The notes beneath the pieces were generated by a model, which searched no databases, had not been told where the DNA came from, and worked only from the letters and a program-made list of their open reading frames with translations. From assembly GCA_900073065.1 (NCBI GenBank), contig FJOG01000001.1, positions 1,520,439-1,584,438 on the forward strand: a DNA stretch of 64,000 nt, read 5' to 3'. Position 1 is the first letter of the stretch, and each line of letters starts with the position of its first letter. This document shows positions 34,599 through 45,221 of the stretch, one piece after another. Source of the DNA: Phialocephala subalpina (Eukaryota; Ascomycota; Leotiomycetes; Helotiales; Mollisiaceae). A program made the translations under genes and the position numbers.

Positions 34599-35892
34599 AT
34601 GGCCCATAAGTTTGAGCCTCTGCGGAATGATCTGCTCCTTCGAACGGCGTGGGGTGAGCTCAATCTTGTCAAATTGCGGAACTTTTACTGAAATTTCGAA
34701 GGCGAGAAGGTAGAGAGACCACCTATGTGGGTGATGCGTCAAGGTACGAATCCTACACTTTTTGAGCCGATGTCTTCATACTAATACAAACTGAAGCTGG
34801 GCGATACCTGCCTGAATACCATGAAGCAAAAGGCCAGAATGACTTCTTCGCATGCTGCCGTTCCCCAGAAATCGCCTCGACGCTTACACTCCAACCCATC
34901 GAACGATTTGATGGTCTCATCGATGCCGCCATCATCTTCTCTGATATCCTCGTTATACCTCAAGCTCTAGGAATGACTGTCGAAATGGTTGATAAGAAGG
35001 GTCCTCACTTTCCGACACCATTGAAGTCTCCAGATGATGGTCAATATGCTACGGTTCTGAGCAAGAAGGTCGATGTTGCTGCCGAATTGGATTATGTCTA
35101 TAAGGCGATTACTATGACTAGACATAAGCTAAAAGGGAGAGTTCCTCTGTATGGGTTCTGCGGTGCTCCATGGACATTGTTCTGCTACATGGTTGAGGGA
35201 GGTGGAAGTAAGATGTTTATTGAGACGAAGACATGGATCTACAAGTATCCCAAGGCTACTCAAGACATGCTGCAGAAGATTGCAGAGGTCTGCGTTGAAT
35301 ACTTAGCCCTCCAAGTTCAAGCTGGTGCTCAGGTATGTTGCATGCTTGCGATTGGAGGATGTTTACTAACTGCAGACAGATCCTACAAGTCTTCGACTCA
35401 TGGGCTGGTGAACTTTCGCCATCCTCTTTCAAGACGTTCTCTCAACCGTACCTTGCATACATCTCGAAGCATCTTCCAGGTCGGATAAAAGATTTGGGCC
35501 TGGAACCGGTACCAATGGTTGTGTTTGCCAAAGGAGCATGGTACGCACTGGATTCGTTATGTGATTTGGGATATCAAGTTGTCGGATTGGACTGGTTACA
35601 AGATCCAGCAGAGGCAGTCAAAATCAGAGGTGACAGGAAAGTTGTTTTCCAGGGAAACGCTGATCCTGGTATTCTGTACGGTTCGCATGGAGCCATAACT
35701 GCCACTGTTGAGGAGATGGTGAGGGGATTTGGTGGAGGAAAGCAAGGCTGGATTGCAAATCTTGGTCATGGTAAGTTAAGTATAATTGGTTCACGAGACT
35801 CTACTAACATAGTCACAGGTATCACTCCCGGCGTGAATCCAGATGACTTAAAGTATTACTTCGAGGAGATCCATCGATTGGCTGGTAGCTGA
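34599..35892 (+). CDS. HEM12: Uroporphyrinogen decarboxylase
   Basis: The fifth enzyme of haem synthesis, which removes four carboxyl groups from uroporphyrinogen III in the cytosol. The protein starts [19 protein letters not shown] and reaches the signature [16 protein letters not shown] across introns at about 34,655 and 34,745. Other conserved parts are [64 protein letters not shown] and the final [14 protein letters not shown]. The Arg and Asp of [10 protein letters not shown] and FSDIL are those that hold the substrate. The length of about 365 residues is normal. Further introns lie near 35,333-35,377 and 35,771-35,818. Confidence 0.95.
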
Positions 35893-36031
35893 TGTACCCA
35901 TATCATATCAATGAATAGCTGTACATGACCAACGCCAAATCTCCTTCCACAAACGTGATCTCTCACTTCTCTTTGGAATAAACCCTCTCTTCTTCACCAA
36001 TATCTTCATTCCTATCATGACTCAGCAAGAC

Positions 36032-36653
36032 TCAATCATGACCCACCGAATTAACATACCAAACTTCAGGCTTCTCTTTGATGAACTTCTCCATAAGATC
36101 TTGCATCTCCTTGTTTTCCATAACTACGACCTCGATGCCTCGTTGCTTCAAGTACGCTTCTCCGCCCACGAAGGTCTTGTTTTCGCCGATGACTACTCGC
36201 GAGATTCCGTACAGGATGCATGCACCAGTACACATATCACAAGGTGACAAGGTAGTGAACATCGTGGCTCCTTTGTAAGCTGAAGCAGGGAGACGTCCGG
36301 AATTCTCTAGTGCGGCGGTTTCTCCCTATTCAATTTCAGTTCAGAGATCTTGAGAATGAGAATGTACGAAACTTACGTGGTGAATGGCGGAGCCTTTTTG
36401 GACTCGCATGTTGTGACCTCGACCGAGGAGTTTGCCATCTCGTGATATCAGGGCTGCTCCTATCTAAGATAATTCTTAGTATTTGAATGATTACAAGTGT
36501 TTTGTGTATTTGAGGTTATTTGAATGTCCAAAGTCATGTGGAACATTCTGAAAAGTGAAAGGTGGAGGGAATGTTACTCACTGGGACTCCTCCTTCCTTG
36601 TACCCAATCGTTGCCTCCTCGACGGCAATGGCGAACGCTTCTTGGTCGTTCAT
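36032..36653 (-). CDS. FCY1: Cytosine deaminase
   Basis: A zinc cytidine-deaminase-fold enzyme of about 155 residues, orthologous to yeast Fcy1. The start at 36,653 gives MNDQEAFAIAVEEATIGYKE. The spliced protein then has GGVPIGAALIS, GRGHNMRVQKGSAIHH, the zinc/catalytic HGE (ETAALENSGRLP across an intron) and TTLSPCDMCTGACILYG with the two zinc cysteines. It ends EVWYVNSVGHD. Introns lie near 36,470-36,580 and 36,325-36,375. The reaction is cytosine to uracil for pyrimidine salvage; the enzyme also activates 5-fluorocytosine. Such enzymes are found in fungi and bacteria but not in animals. Confidence 0.94.
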
Positions 36654-38009
36654 TTTCAACAGTGTATACGATGAGTGTTTTTGTGGTAGAGTTCAGAAGT
36701 TTGTAGATAATGACTTTTTCTTCTAGAAAAGTCGTGGTATTGAAGCTTCTGATTGTCCCATCGTATGAGGGGCATTACCTAACTCGCTTTTGTTATCTCT
36801 CGGTGGCCATGGGCTTATGACTTCTCAAACCAGCTTCCTTCTTTTGTATCAGAGAAAATATGAGCGTTCGATTATCTGCATACAATTCTTATTTTAACAA
36901 GAGGACATAAATTTTGTGGTTTGGGTCACTATCAGTGTAAATGTTCGAGGCTACAGTTGGTTTGCTGGCTGCTTTTTTGCAAGACGAGTGAGAACATCCT
37001 AATTGATTTTCAAGTAACGAAGAGCTTGAATAAGACATTGCGATGTAATTCTACATATCTACTTCAACCAGCTACACAACTATAGAGGAATTGTGTAGCC
37101 CGTCATTGTCCAGCAAAGTTGAAGGACATTTGCCTCTTCTGCCTCTTCTTTGCCCCTTCAGACCGAAAAAAGATGTCATCCCTTATCGCGATAAGGCAAA
37201 AATAACCAAGGGCCTTCTTCCCTGATCGATTGGCTCATCTGACGAGGAGATCCGGCGCCGCGCTTTTTGTCTTGCATAATGGAAGGAAGGCTATTCTGTT
37301 TATAGAATGCTCAGTCATGAAGAGGAACCATTTCGATGTTCTACGATGCTGAGAACATGAGTTCAGAGGGCAATATACATATCTGTAAACATTAGAGTAA
37401 TCTTCTGAGTTGTTCCAGTGGCGTGAATTTTGGTGAGGTTTGCTTACAGTTCACGGTTTGCCGGATCAAAGAAATTTCTACAGGTGTGTTCTATCAGATT
37501 CCATCAGGCGGAGGCTGCAACGCTTTGGGGCTACCGCGAGCCGAACCTTCGAAACTGCATCGTCCATATTTTGCCTGGATCGAATTTACAACGAATTTAC
37601 AACGAATTTCAAATCTCTTCCAGGCCAACCTCGACACCATTTCGAGCTTGCGGTCCAACGTTGATCCTTCGCGACTTCATACCATCTACTCTGATAGACT
37701 TTTTCGGGCGACGAGGAGTACGAGTCAAGGATACAGCCCTTTTGCGCCTCAGCCAGGCCTCTCAGCCTCAGACTGAATTGTAAGTGAACGTCTGCTGCCT
37801 GGGCAATTCCCATCCAACTGCACATCTAGATCGCCCCTTTATTGTCCCTACTTGTCTGGAACATTCTTGCAATCCAGCCTGACAATTTCCCAGCATAAGT
37901 CTTCCGGTTTCGCCTTCGCTTTCCCACTCTAGAAAGACAACTTCCCCCTGATACCTAGCAACAAGGCGATCGACCCAAACCTCCGCAGCCTTGCAATAAT
38001 ACATACAAG
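36654..38009. promoter_or_regulatory. Long divergent intergenic region, FCY1 / DnaJ
   Basis: 1.36 kb. The part near DnaJ (37,420-37,790) is open in all three plus frames for 75-117 codons, which points to low stop density and not to a gene. It contains a 2.5-unit direct repeat of CGAATTTACAA (37,581-37,608). A GAAccTTCgaAA sequence at about 37,543-37,554 resembles a heat-shock element (alternating GAA/TTC). Another TTCtaGAA lies at 36,721, near FCY1. Hsf1 binding upstream of a Ydj1-type gene would be expected, but these sites are short and could be chance. Confidence 0.4.
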
Positions 38010-39422
38010 ATGGCAAAAGACTCCAAATTCTACGATATCCTTGGCGTAAGCAACACCTACAAATAGTTGATAAACAAGACAGCTAAACAGTGTACCAGGT
38101 GTCGCCAACCTGCACTGAGGCAGAACTGAAGAAGGCATACAAGGTCGGGGCTCTCAAGTACCATCCTGGTAGGTAGACAAGACTCCAACCCTACGACAAT
38201 CGCTGACAGACAATTAAGATAAAAATGCGCATAACCCAGAGGCCGAGAACAAGTTCAAGGACCTTTCACACGCTTACGAGATCCTCTCTGACCCCCAAAA
38301 GCGATCGATATACGATCAATATGGCGAGGAGGGCCTTGAAGGTGGTGGAGCAGCTGGTGGTATGAACGCTGAGGACCTCTTTTCTCAATTCTTCGGTGGA
38401 GGATCCGCATTTGGTGGTGGTGGATTGGGAGGCATGTTTGGCGGTGGTATGCAACAACGTGGTCCTCCCAAGGCCCGCACAATTCACCACGTCCACAAGG
38501 TCTCCCTCGAGGACATCTACCGAGGAAAGATCTCCAAGCTCGCACTCCAGAAATCCGTCATCTGCCCGAAATGCGATGGCCGTGGTGGAAAGGAGGGTGC
38601 TGTCAAGAAGTGCGCTGGATGTGATGGTCACGGAATGAAGACAATGATGCGCCAGATGGGCCCTATGATTCAGAGATTCCAGACTGTCTGCCCCGACTGC
38701 AATGGAGAGGGAGAAATCATCCGAGAGAAGGACAAATGCAAGGGCTGCAATGGCAAAAAGACAACCATTGAGCGAAAGGTCCTCCACGTCCACGTCGATC
38801 GGGGTGTTCGTACAGGCCACAAGATCGAGTTCAGGGGTGAGGGTGACCAAACTCCTGGAGTTCAGCCTGGTGATGTTATCTTCGAGATCGAGCAAAAGCC
38901 ACATGCGAGATTCCAACGGAAAGACGATGATCTGTTCTACCACGCCGAGATCGACCTCGTCACTGCACTAGCCGGAGGTACCATTTTTGTTGAGCATCTC
39001 GATGATCGGTGGTTGAGCGTTGAGATTCTTCCCGGAGAGGTTGTTGCTCCTGGTAAGTAGCAAAGTGCGGATTCGCTTCTGAATTTTAGCTGACTCAAAA
39101 AGGTTCCATAAAAATGATTCGTGGCCAGGGAATGCCATCATATAGACACCACGACTTTGGTAACATGTACGTTCAATTCGACGTCAAGTTCCCGGAGAAG
39201 AACTTCACCCAAGACCCTGCTGCATTCGAGGCTTTGAAGGCCATCATTCCCCACTCCAAGTCCTCAGTTACTCCACCAGCGGAGACGATGACCGAGATCG
39301 TTGATTTCGAAGACGTTGATCCTAGCCAGCAAGCACGAGCCCAAGGTGCAGCGGCAATGGACGAAGATGATGAGGATGGACATCCAGGTGGTGGTGAACG
39401 AGTCCAGTGTGCCTCACAGTAA
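38010..39422 (+). CDS. YDJ1: Type I Hsp40 co-chaperone, Ydj1/Mas5-like DnaJ
   Basis: A complete class A J-protein of about 415 residues with three or more introns (about 38,047-38,100, 38,170-38,218 and 39,055-39,103). Parts in order: the J domain ([12 protein letters not shown]..., with KYHPD as the HPD motif that stimulates Hsp70 ATPase), a Gly-rich linker ([18 protein letters not shown]), and four zinc-finger repeats ([35 protein letters not shown]). The client-binding beta domains ([27 protein letters not shown]) follow. The C terminus ends VQCASQ, where CASQ is a farnesylation CaaX box identical to that of yeast Ydj1, so the protein is probably lipid-anchored at the ER and cytosolic membranes. 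Confidence 0.95.
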
Positions 39423-40160
39423 ATGAGGGGCTTATAGCCTTCTCTGACACGACTTTTCTTTGGCATCATGATGCATCGGTTTGGTTTTGTCTGCTATGCA
39501 CAGCGAGCATCGCATCAGGAATTTATGCAAATGGCTTCATGAGGGATGAGGCGACGCATGGGGCCAATGTGCAGATGTTCGAGCATAATTCACAAGCTTG
39601 CTAGCACTGGTTTTCTTCTGTTTTCCTGGCATCTTTTTCAGTCGGTGGTGCTGCGGGAGATGCGTTCTTCGGCGTTTAGACACGGATAGATAGCATGGAA
39701 AAAGAAACTTTGAAACTCTATGATCTTGTGGTTGATCATTTGTTGTGAATGTCTCGCAGGTAGGGACTTGATTGGGAATAGCCCAAGTCAAGCCATTTTT
39801 ACCTATTTTTGATACTCCACTCGGAAGCATTTTGATACTGGGACAGCCTTATGGATGAAGGATTATTTGGATCCCCCCTGATTGGACAGTATGCACTTGC
39901 TGACTGTGCATTCGGCGGGGCTCGACCTAACCCGCCGATTGAGTCTTTCGGCCGTATAACTTCCACCCTTTTCCCAATCTATGCTCGAGTTGTCATTTTA
40001 CGCATGCTGATGTTTTTGATACCCTGTTGTCCCGCATTAAACGAGGACGTTCAAGTCGAGCTTAATCGTTTCAAGCTTTCCCCGCCATCATTGGACGACC
40101 TGACGGCCCGGGCGTTGACAGCCCTCCACGTCCAACGGCCGTAATCGAGAAATCGTCAAT
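39423..40160. other. Intergenic, no gene seen
   Basis: 738 bases between two plus-strand genes. Short open frames only. The final 250 bases before 40,161 are C-rich and probably hold the promoter of the Zn2Cys6 factor. Confidence 0.5.
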
Positions 40161-43100
40161 ATGGATTACTTCAACAACACAACCAACCAGTCCACCGAGG
40201 CTGGGCCCAGAGCCTCTCCCACCTCCATCTCCGCCCCTACTGGTCCAGCACGCCCCTCTGGATCTCCTCCAAACGCAGGGACATCCAGCACAAATGCTAC
40301 CTCCTCAAACTCGTCAGCCCCGCGAATCAGGAGGAGAAACCGCATGATCACGAGTTGTCTGGAATGCCGCCGACGCAAGTTGAAATGCAACAAGTCACAT
40401 CCATGCACGAACTGTGTGAAGTTCAACCGCGATTGTGTGTTCCTGGCACCTGCTCTCGATCAAGCGAGTCAGCTGAAGCTCACAGAGATCAAAGAGAAAG
40501 TTGGGTCTTTGGAGCGTTTACTGGAACGGGATGTTGCGAAGAGCTCGGCTTCCGCTTCGAGAACTGATCCTGGCCAGGAAAGAGCGTTGCCAGACGATGC
40601 TGAGGATGACTTACCGGCCAATGAGGACGAGAAGGACTTGGAGCCTACCCCGCTGGCTGTGGTCGATGCTGCATATGAAGTTGATGGAGAGGATGATGAT
40701 CTTCTTGATTTGGGAATCCAATTGGGTAAAATGAGAATCACGGAGCGTATTGGCGGATTTTTTAGACCAAAGATTTCTCAAGAGGTTCGTACTTTCAAAA
40801 TGTACTCCGAGAGCTGTCATTTGCCAACGATATTTGCTTGTTCAAGTTCCATTGTCCAAAGTCTTGTTTCTGTGGGCAAATGCACTTTCTCCTGCCCCAT
40901 GTGTACTTTGGTCTCTCGCAGAGAAACTTGGAAATTTAACGCTCCAATGTTACTAAACGAGTTCCTTTGCCTAGAGCTTCGTCAGCACGAGCTGCACCTT
41001 GGATTAAAATCTGCTCAAAGGCTGTTGTGACAATCTGGAGCAAGTCACTTTTGGCAAACACTGTCCAGGTTGAGACTTTCGTCGCCCTCATGTGCTTTCC
41101 AATATCAAGTCTATCTTCATTTTGCTTCATTATTTCTTGATATATACTAATGCATCTTTGCAGCTCCAATTTACCATGTCTGATACCTTCATGACGGGTG
41201 ATAGGGATAAGGATGATGCACAGGTGCTCGAGTCACCTTCTCACATGCCTGCGCCCCTACCGCCTGCCTCTGAATGGCTCAAAGCAGGACCTGAATATAT
41301 GGTAGGTCTCAAATGTCCTAGTTCATGGAAGATTGAGTCTTGTACAGCCGCAGCCGACCGGCCGGATGTATCGATCCCTTATTCAAATCAAGCGATCACT
41401 TGCTGATCTGGATAATCACAGATGCCCTCCACAAGCTTCTTCTTCGGAGGCACATCTACTGGGGCAACCTCTCTTATTGACTTCCTCCCTTCGCAACTAG
41501 CCGCGGATAGACTTATCAAGCAATATTTCACATGTGTTCATCCGATTTGCCAGGTAGTCCATCGACCTACTTTTGAGAAGGAATACGATACTTTCTGGGA
41601 TGAAGTCTCTCTTGGTATCGAACCTCCGCATACTGTCCAGACCATTGTGTTCGCAGCACTGTTCTCTGGTGTTGTTAGTATGGATGAATCTACTGTCACC
41701 CGAGAGTTTGGAGTTGCGAAAGCAAGTCTCGTGGATAATTTCAAGCTTGGCACGGAAACGGCTCTATCAAGAGCCAACTTTTTACGAACGACAAAGATTG
41801 AAATCTTGCAGGCATTTGTGATGTATCTGGTAAGGATATCTTCTCAATTTAGGTGGTCCAAAGACGCTGACTCGAGAATCAGATCCCACTATGTCGATCA
41901 GAAATGTCTCGAGCGCATTCAGTCTTGCTCGGAGCCGCAATCAGGATGGCAGAGTGCATGGGTCTCCATCGAGATGGCCAGGCATACGGGATGAACCCTC
42001 TCGAAACGCACGTACGCCGTCTTGTCTGGCATCAATTGTGTTTCCTGGATATCCGCACTTGCGAAGCTCAGGGTCCACGGCCGTCAATCAGGCGTGATGA
42101 GTTTGATACCAAACTTCCACTCAACGTCAACGATATTGATCTTCATGCTACTGGAAAAGCTCCAGTAAGTGCTGATCGTTGGACTGACGCTACTTTCTGC
42201 TTGATCCGTTTCGAGATTAATGAGATGATGAGAACTATCTGGGTTGACAGGCCCAGGATAGAGAGAAGGAAGATTAGCTTGACCGCGGTGCTGGCTAAGA
42301 TTGAGACGTTCCGTGCGAACATGGCTGTGAAGTACGATCATCTCATAGATGATAGGATACCGCTACAGAACTGTGCAAAGATTGTCAAGGTATGTAGTTA
42401 TTTCCTCATACGGAACATCCATAACTTACTTCACTTAGGCACTTTTATTGTCCCGACTTCATATCATGGTCCTCCACCGATACCATAATTCCGTGGTAGC
42501 CCCAATGCCAGATCGGCTTCGCAACATCATGCTCGCTTCAGGCACCACAACAGTCGAAACCGCCGTAGCACTCGAAACTCTCCCAGAAGTAAAGCCATGG
42601 GTTTGGTACACAGGGGCGTACCAACAATACCATACGGCCTTCCTCCTTTTGATGGAAGTCTACGTATATCCTCAGCGCAAAGAGGCTGATCGAATCTGGG
42701 CCTGTCTCGACTACATCTTTGAGACCAATTCCCCCGAGCCTAGACGTCTAAAAGGAAAGAAAATCCTCTCCGAACTCCAACAAAAGACAGCGATCTACCA
42801 AAGCATGCGAGGAATGCGAGCCCCAACCGTCATGGAAAAGCACGTCGGACAGCGAGAACCTCGAGTTGTAGACAGCACCAGCAAGCCCAATACTGGTGAC
42901 ACAAATGTCGTCGGAGGCCTCCATTACATTAATCCCAAACGAGAGGAGCCTTCAACTTCAGGACCGAGTTCGCCTAGTGGACCAGTGTACAATTCTGCTA
43001 GTAATTTGCAGGGAGTGCCTGGTCCAAATATTGGACGTATGCCTTTGGCGGATATGCAGTTTGCGGGAGTATCGAATGGGGAGAGTCTTTGGGCTCTTCC

Positions 43101-43410
43101 GAGTTCGCAGAGTCCGGAGGCAAGTAGTGATACAATAAGTATTGTGGGCCAGGCTCCTATGGCTGCTCCTCCGGCAGGAAGCGGAGGACCTCCTGGCCCT
43201 CCTGGCAACTCAGGAATGGATGATCCTATGGCGGACATTGATTGGGTAAGAACTTCTCTTGTCTATAGACACTCTGCTTACGCAAGATAGGACGCTTTTG
43301 ATGCCTTGTTTCCTCCTGATCACCAAGCGGCGTTGGAGGCTCCAACTTACCAGTTTCCAGGGTTTGCTCCTGGTTATGCTCCTGGTAACCAGGGGTTTAC
43401 TTCTTACTAG
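40161..43410 (+). CDS. Zn2Cys6 transcription factor with fungal_trans domain
   Basis: A Gal4-class regulator, probably about 880 residues. After a Ser/Thr/Pro-rich N terminus, the binuclear cluster reads CLECRRRKLKCNKSHPC-TNC-VKFNRDC (about 40,360-40,436), with the usual C-x2-C-x6-C-x5-C-x2-C-x6-C spacing. A dimerisation coiled coil follows (LTEIKEKVGSLERLLER), then an acidic stretch. The middle homology region starts near 41,420 (FLPSQLAADRLIKQYF, HPICQVVHRPTFEKEY) and includes LLGAAIRMAECMGLHRDG. The C terminus is Gly/Pro-rich and ends DWDAFDALFPPDH...QGFTSY, an acidic-aromatic segment like an activation domain. Short introns are at about 41,830, 42,390 and 43,245. A gap of about 375 bases at 40,786-41,163 must be an unusually long intron or hold an exon I cannot place. 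Targets are unknown. Confidence 0.85.
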
Positions 43411-43748
43411 TAACTTCTTTTGGGCGGCAAGCTTGCTGAACCAGTTATATTGGCTGGTCTTGACAGATCACAATGAGCCTCACGGCATGAATACTTCTAG
43501 ATCCCATAATAACGGAGAAGAAAGGACAATTACTATATAGTTATGACATATGAAACGATTTACGTATGATGATATATCAAAAGAAATGTAAAACTCACAT
43601 TTGGGAGTTCATAATTTCAGACGTGGTTTTGGTTATCAGCGCAAAAAGTGCATTCTCCTTTAGAAGCTCATAGTACACAGAAAAGTGCGCCATTCTTCCC
43701 AAGCCTTAATGTTGATACATTTGTGACGCTTCCCGCCCATGCAGCCAT
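43411..43748. other. Short convergent intergenic region
   Basis: 338 bases between the stops of the Zn2Cys6 factor (+) and PUP1 (-); shared 3' ends, nothing else seen. Confidence 0.5.
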
Positions 43749-44753
43749 CTAAACATCAAGATCCATTTTCTCTCCCAACGCCGTCTCTCCACCTTCCAAT
43801 TCGTGTACTGTAACATACTTGCTGATCTCCTCTCTTGTAATAACCTTCTCGTTCAGGACAGCCGTAGTTCCTCTCTTGAAAACATAGCTCTTCTGCTTCT
43901 TGCTTCGCTCGTTGGGCTTGATGTATCCACGCTTCAGAGTCGTCTTGTCCTTCGTAATGACCGCAACATCAACATTCGATCCAGAACCCAAGTCGTTGAA
44001 GATACCAGCTTGAATAGCGTTCGATGCTAAATCAATAGCCTCCTGCTCCGTCATCTTCGACTTCCATTGCGTCTCAAACACCGACATGGCTGCCAATGAA
44101 CCAGAACCCATGGTGACATAGGGGAGCTTGTCCGTGCTTCCGTGTGCGTGAACAGTGAAGAGCCCGACACCTGTAGGATCAACGCCAGCTACGACTAGGT
44201 ATGCGCCAATGTGACCTTGGTATCGGAACAGATGTTGCTTGAGCATGGTCATGCAGGTAACGACTCGGGGTTTGCGGCCGGTGGAGAGGGAGTGGAGTTC
44301 GAGTTGTGAGGAGATGAGGGCGGTTGTGAATTCGGTGTCTGCTGCTGTACCGGCTCCAGCACACCAGATTTGAGGGGCGATGTAATGAAGCTTCTCGCAG
44401 TTCTGTTCGGACTCTGGTGAGCTTGATTCTAGCTTCGAAAGAGCTATACTATCATACCTTATCTGCTACTATTGGACCACTGGTAGCTCTGGTGTCTGCG
44501 GCGATCTGTTTGAGCAAGAATTAGCATTTGATTCAAGCTTCTGAAGCTCGTTGGATGAGGCCGGGTTCCGAGTTGTATCGATGTTCAGAACTCAACAGAC
44601 AACTGGGCTCCAAGAGACTGAACGTACCACGACACCCCCATCGAATATGCACCCAACAATCGTCGTTCCCGTACTCGTAGCCTTTGGAAGTGGTACACCT
44701 CGTGCGTGCAAGGCCGCATTGCGGGTGTGGTTGGAGAAGTCGAAACCAGGCAT
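43749..44753 (-). CDS. PUP1: 20S proteasome subunit beta-2 (trypsin-like), Pup1
   Basis: A catalytic proteasome beta subunit of about 280 residues. The start at 44,753 gives a propeptide ([19 protein letters not shown]...) that is cleaved before the nucleophile Thr in GTTIVG ([17 protein letters not shown]). The catalytic Asp/Lys environment follows as [19 protein letters not shown] across introns at about 44,460-44,620. Later signatures are [41 protein letters not shown] and the C-terminal arm that wraps the neighbouring beta-3 subunit ([16 protein letters not shown]...DLDV). Trypsin-like activity is the known role of this subunit. The coding strand is very C-rich around 44,281-44,340 and G-richer towards the stop. 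Confidence 0.95.
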
Positions 44754-45221
44754 GTTGACAGGTAGAGCTCTGAGAGCCCAAAGTCGACTCGTATCGGGTC
44801 TGATAAGATTCGAAGCTCGGAATTGCTTTCAGGGACAGTCGAAGTATTGGGAGGTTGATGAAGATTGTTCGGGAGCTTGTTGTACCTCGAGGTAGCTAGC
44901 TGACGCGGGCGAGTTTGCCTGGTCCCCTTGAGACGTGTTGGCCACGTGACTGTATATTGCGCGACGGCAGCTTGCGATAGCTACCTGCTCAGCTTTTTCC
45001 TACGCAGCATTTAATTCTACCAAGGAGATTCACTCACGCTTCCGATTTAAAAGTCAAATGTCCCGCGCTTGACCTTCCCGTTCCCTCGACTATTCACACC
45101 TTTTCGAATTGCAATCCTCGACAATCGCGCTCCCACTGGCTCGACTTCATCAACACCCCCAATGCGCCAGAGCATCCCATGAACCGCGCGCCCTCCAAAA
45201 GCCGGCTACCTTGCAACCGTT
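44754..45221. promoter_or_regulatory. Divergent promoter, PUP1 / NUP159
   Basis: 468 bases between divergent starts. Fungal proteasome promoters often carry an Rpn4-type GGTGGCAAA site; none was recognised here by eye. Confidence 0.4.

Noticed and set aside
37423..37783. Three overlapping plus-strand open frames upstream of DnaJ
   Set aside because: Openness in all three frames at once reflects low stop density, not coding; none has a domain.
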